Assembly: GCA_963971305.1 (NCBI GenBank) | Contig: OZ020308.1 | Span: 22,131,838 to 22,195,837 of the forward strand | DNA: 64,000 nt | Reading direction: 5' to 3' | Source of the DNA: Arcuatula senhousia | Lineage: Eukaryota; Mollusca; Bivalvia; Mytilida; Mytilidae | In this document: positions 61,101-64,000 of the stretch, one piece after another | Position numbering within the stretch: the first letter of the stretch is position 1 | Layout: every line of letters begins with the position of its first letter | The notes under the pieces: model-generated | What the model saw: the letters and a program-made list of their open reading frames with translations, nothing else | The model's database searches: none | What the model was told of the DNA's origin: nothing | Translations under genes and position numbers: made by a program

Positions 61101-64000
61101 AAACTACAAGTTTGCTGAGAGTTTTGGAATAACACAATGCAGATAGTTTCTTCACAACCTTGTCGTCTTTGTCACTGAATAAAATTTTGTCATATTTCCC
61201 ATCTGATATAAGGATAACCCTATTAGTGTCTCTACATGTTACAAACACGTGTCCTGACCGACCCAGTGCTACCCCTGTAGGATAATCTTCATACCCACAT
61301 TTGAATTTCCATTTTATCCCTCCGTCCATATCACAGCAATATACAGTGTCGGTGCAATGCGCCGCATAATAAAGATTCTGATTGTCCGTACAACAGTACG
61401 TGGCATAATCGTATGTTGCTATGCTTCTTTTAACGGTTCCATTTTTGTCTATCACATTGATAACTTTGTCCGCCATACACACATAAAAAGTGTTGTTAGT
61501 ATAACACAAACCAAAACAATGTCCTTGAAAGACAGTTTGAACTACAGCGCAAGAATTCAAATCGACAAGCACTAACTTTTGGTTTAGAGAACTTGTTACT
61601 GCGACCATGGACCTTTCAAAGAGGGCAACATCGCAAGGTTTAAAGGGGAGTAGTATTTTATTTATCAACACATTGTTGGCTTGGAGATGGATCAGTCTTG
61701 AGTTATTACGATCAGCGAAAACAATGTCACCGTTCTCTTATATACAGCATCCCGTAATCCAACGAGGAAAGCTTCCACCTGGTAATGTCATACTAAATGT
61801 TAGATACTTTTGAGATACATTCTTGGTTTCTTTTTGATCCAAACTTGTTTTTTGAGATAGATTCTTGGTTTCTTTTTGAGCCAAACTTGTTTTGGCTTTT
61901 TCTTTTTTCTGAGGTGCAATCTGTTCTTGAAACATTATGTTCTTCTTTGTTTTAAGTGGTCTTGAAGTTTGTTTGTATTCAACGTCTAAAGATCCAAAGT
62001 TTAGAATATCAGTTATCACACCCAAGCTAGGATTTTGTTTGTACCTTATATGATCGAATGTTTTGCATTGTCCAATGGCAGTGTTTGTCTTTTCTTCGAT
62101 GCATCGAATTTGATCGTTACACTCTCGGCTTTTTAGATACAGCAGCGTTTCTGACCCTAGGGTCTGCGTTTGAGACAGTTCAAACAAAACATGATTTGCT
62201 TCAGCTTTAATTTCTTCAAATTTGGCGACATTATTTTCAATGGTGCTTGTGTTCTCTACATTTTTTGTCTGTAAAACATACAAAATGTCTTGCTGAAGTT
62301 TGTCCAAATGTTTATTTATAATGCTCCGCGTTTCTTGAACTTTGCTTACTACGCTTTCATTTTCATTCTTGTATCTTGCTTTGGAAGATTTTGAATGCTC
62401 AATGATGGACGATGCAAGGTCAACGATTTCTTTTGTTCTTTCTCGAAGATCTTCAATATGCGACGAAGATTTTACATTTTGGACAATTTCTGTGAGCAAC
62501 TTTAAATCTGGGCACGATTTATGAGCTTCAGAATTGGCACATTTAATACAACACAAAGTATCGTGATTTGGACAAAATAATTCTAGCTTTAGATCGTGGA
62601 TATCACATTCTTGTTTAAGAGTTTTGATTGAAGAACCAAGCGCCTGGTAGTTTTCTATTGGAATCGGTTTATGGTTCTGGGACAAATTTTGAATTTTATG
62701 CCGTTCTTCACAACCGGAACACAGAGCTTCATTACAATCGAAACACCATACTACGGCTGTATTTGTCGTGAAAAGTTTATAACAAATGTCACAGTACTGG
62801 ATGGATGATGCCATTTAAATCAGGACCTGTTAAAAAAAAAGTGATTATATTTTTGCTGTTGGAAAAACACACAGGGGCTTGCTTCACTCTGTCGAAAGCT
62901 GAGTACCATCGAAAACCACGAGCAAATTCATGTGATTGAAACATGACTTTCTACAAAAAGAACGTTTGCACAATTATAGCAGTGGCTATTCGACTGGACT
63001 CGATTGATCGACAGCTAATCTTATTATACCCCCGCTTCGGAAAAGAGGGGGTATACTGCTTTAGCTCTGTCCGTCCTTCCGGCGGTCTGCAACATAAGTT
63101 TCGTACCTTTTCTTCAGTAACTGCTTATCACAATGACTTGAAATTTGGTATATGACTTCAGTATGAATTATATTATCGGGAAAACAGAAATAAGGTCTGT
63201 CGGATATCTACTTCCTGTTTATTGACTTTGTTAAATTTCAAATTATAAGTCAATTGTTGAAAATATTCGTAACAGTTTTCTCAGCAAGTACATATCACCA
63301 TGATCACAGTGACTTGATTTTTTTTGTTTACTACTTTAGCATGTTTAGTATGATTACCGAAATAAGGTCTGTTGGATAACTACTTGTACCTCCTGTTTAC
63401 CGACTTAGTCAATTTAGTGGATTAGCAGGGGTACACTGAGTGGGCAGTGGCTCACAGTGTCCTTGTTTGATGTGCCTGTCCTAAGCCAGGAATCTTTGAC
63501 AAAGCTTTCGTTTGTACTTGTCTTTTTGATGTTTTCTGTTCCTTGTTTAAGAAGGGGGTCTATCTGTGACTATTTCAGGGCTGGATTTGAATTATATGCA
63601 TCTTATTTAGACCATGGGCCAATTGCAGAACCGCGAGCAGTGCCAAATGGCCTCGTTGAAGGCTGCTGGTGGTTGTCCATTGTGGTTTTTCTAAATTGCC
63701 GTTTAATTGTGGGCTGTGTCGCCTACACTTATTCCACATCTTTTTATTTTCTATTGAACAACGTTTTGATCTAATTCCTTGGTTCTGCCTCATTTTTGAA
63801 AGATGTTATCAAATATTAGAGAAACGGTCTAAAACGTTAATTTTTAATGAATGGAATAAAAAGGGCACGACTTACATGTACTGAATTATACACAATTCTA
63901 TGGAACGCCATAGCTGCCTTATGATGATGTGTTTCATTATGTGATGATACTTCTTCATTATGTGATGATACTTTGTCATTATGTGATGGTACTTTGTCAT

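Overview
This is AT-rich animal nuclear DNA, most likely from a bivalve mollusc of the mussel type (Mytilus-like). Introns with GT..AG ends split clear animal genes. The DNA between them is crowded with repeats of a kind described in bivalves: hairpin-ended elements carrying a CCGT/GTCT microsatellite and tandem cores (pearl/Helentron-like), SINEs, foldback elements and hAT- or piggyBac-like relics. The species is inferred from this repertoire and from composition; I could not run a search.

Layout. 1-26,000 is almost entirely repeats: an inverted-repeat element at 65-928; six clear copies of a 490-bp retroposon (1106-10166), some nested or flanked by target-site duplications; pearl-like elements at 3759-5187 and 16660-18160; a RecQ-helicase fragment (10940-11212); and a broken LINE (13046-14498). 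26,280-37,821 is the phosphatidylserine decarboxylase gene (PISD, + strand), with five mitochondrial-type coding exons, a likely alternative first exon, and introns full of insertions. One TTAA-bounded insertion is coupled to a duplicated piece of exon. 38,000-46,000 holds more repeats and the AT-rich 3' flank of the next gene.

46,166-50,533 (- strand) is a four-exon gene for a signal peptide-VWC-transmembrane-PPxY protein resembling the membrane-proximal part of DGCR2/IDD. It lies head to head, 265 bp between start codons, with PXMP2 (50,799-55,140, + strand, five exons, 199 residues). The two probably share a bidirectional promoter. 61,054-62,814 (- strand) is an intronless-coding B-box/coiled-coil/beta-propeller (TRIM-like) gene interrupted by one in-frame TAA.

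The four genes do not form a pathway. PISD makes phosphatidylethanolamine at the mitochondrial inner membrane, PXMP2 is a peroxisomal membrane channel protein, the VWC protein is a surface receptor or adaptor, and the B-box protein is probably regulatory or immune. All splice phases quoted for PISD, the VWC gene and PXMP2 were checked and join in frame.

The most unusual items are a perfect 110-bp palindrome bounded exactly by 8-bp direct repeats (50250-50359), the exon/TTAA-element duplication in PISD, and a set of otherwise unrelated repeat families that all begin with a stem-loop with a GAA or GNRA-type loop followed by a GTCC/GTCT tract.
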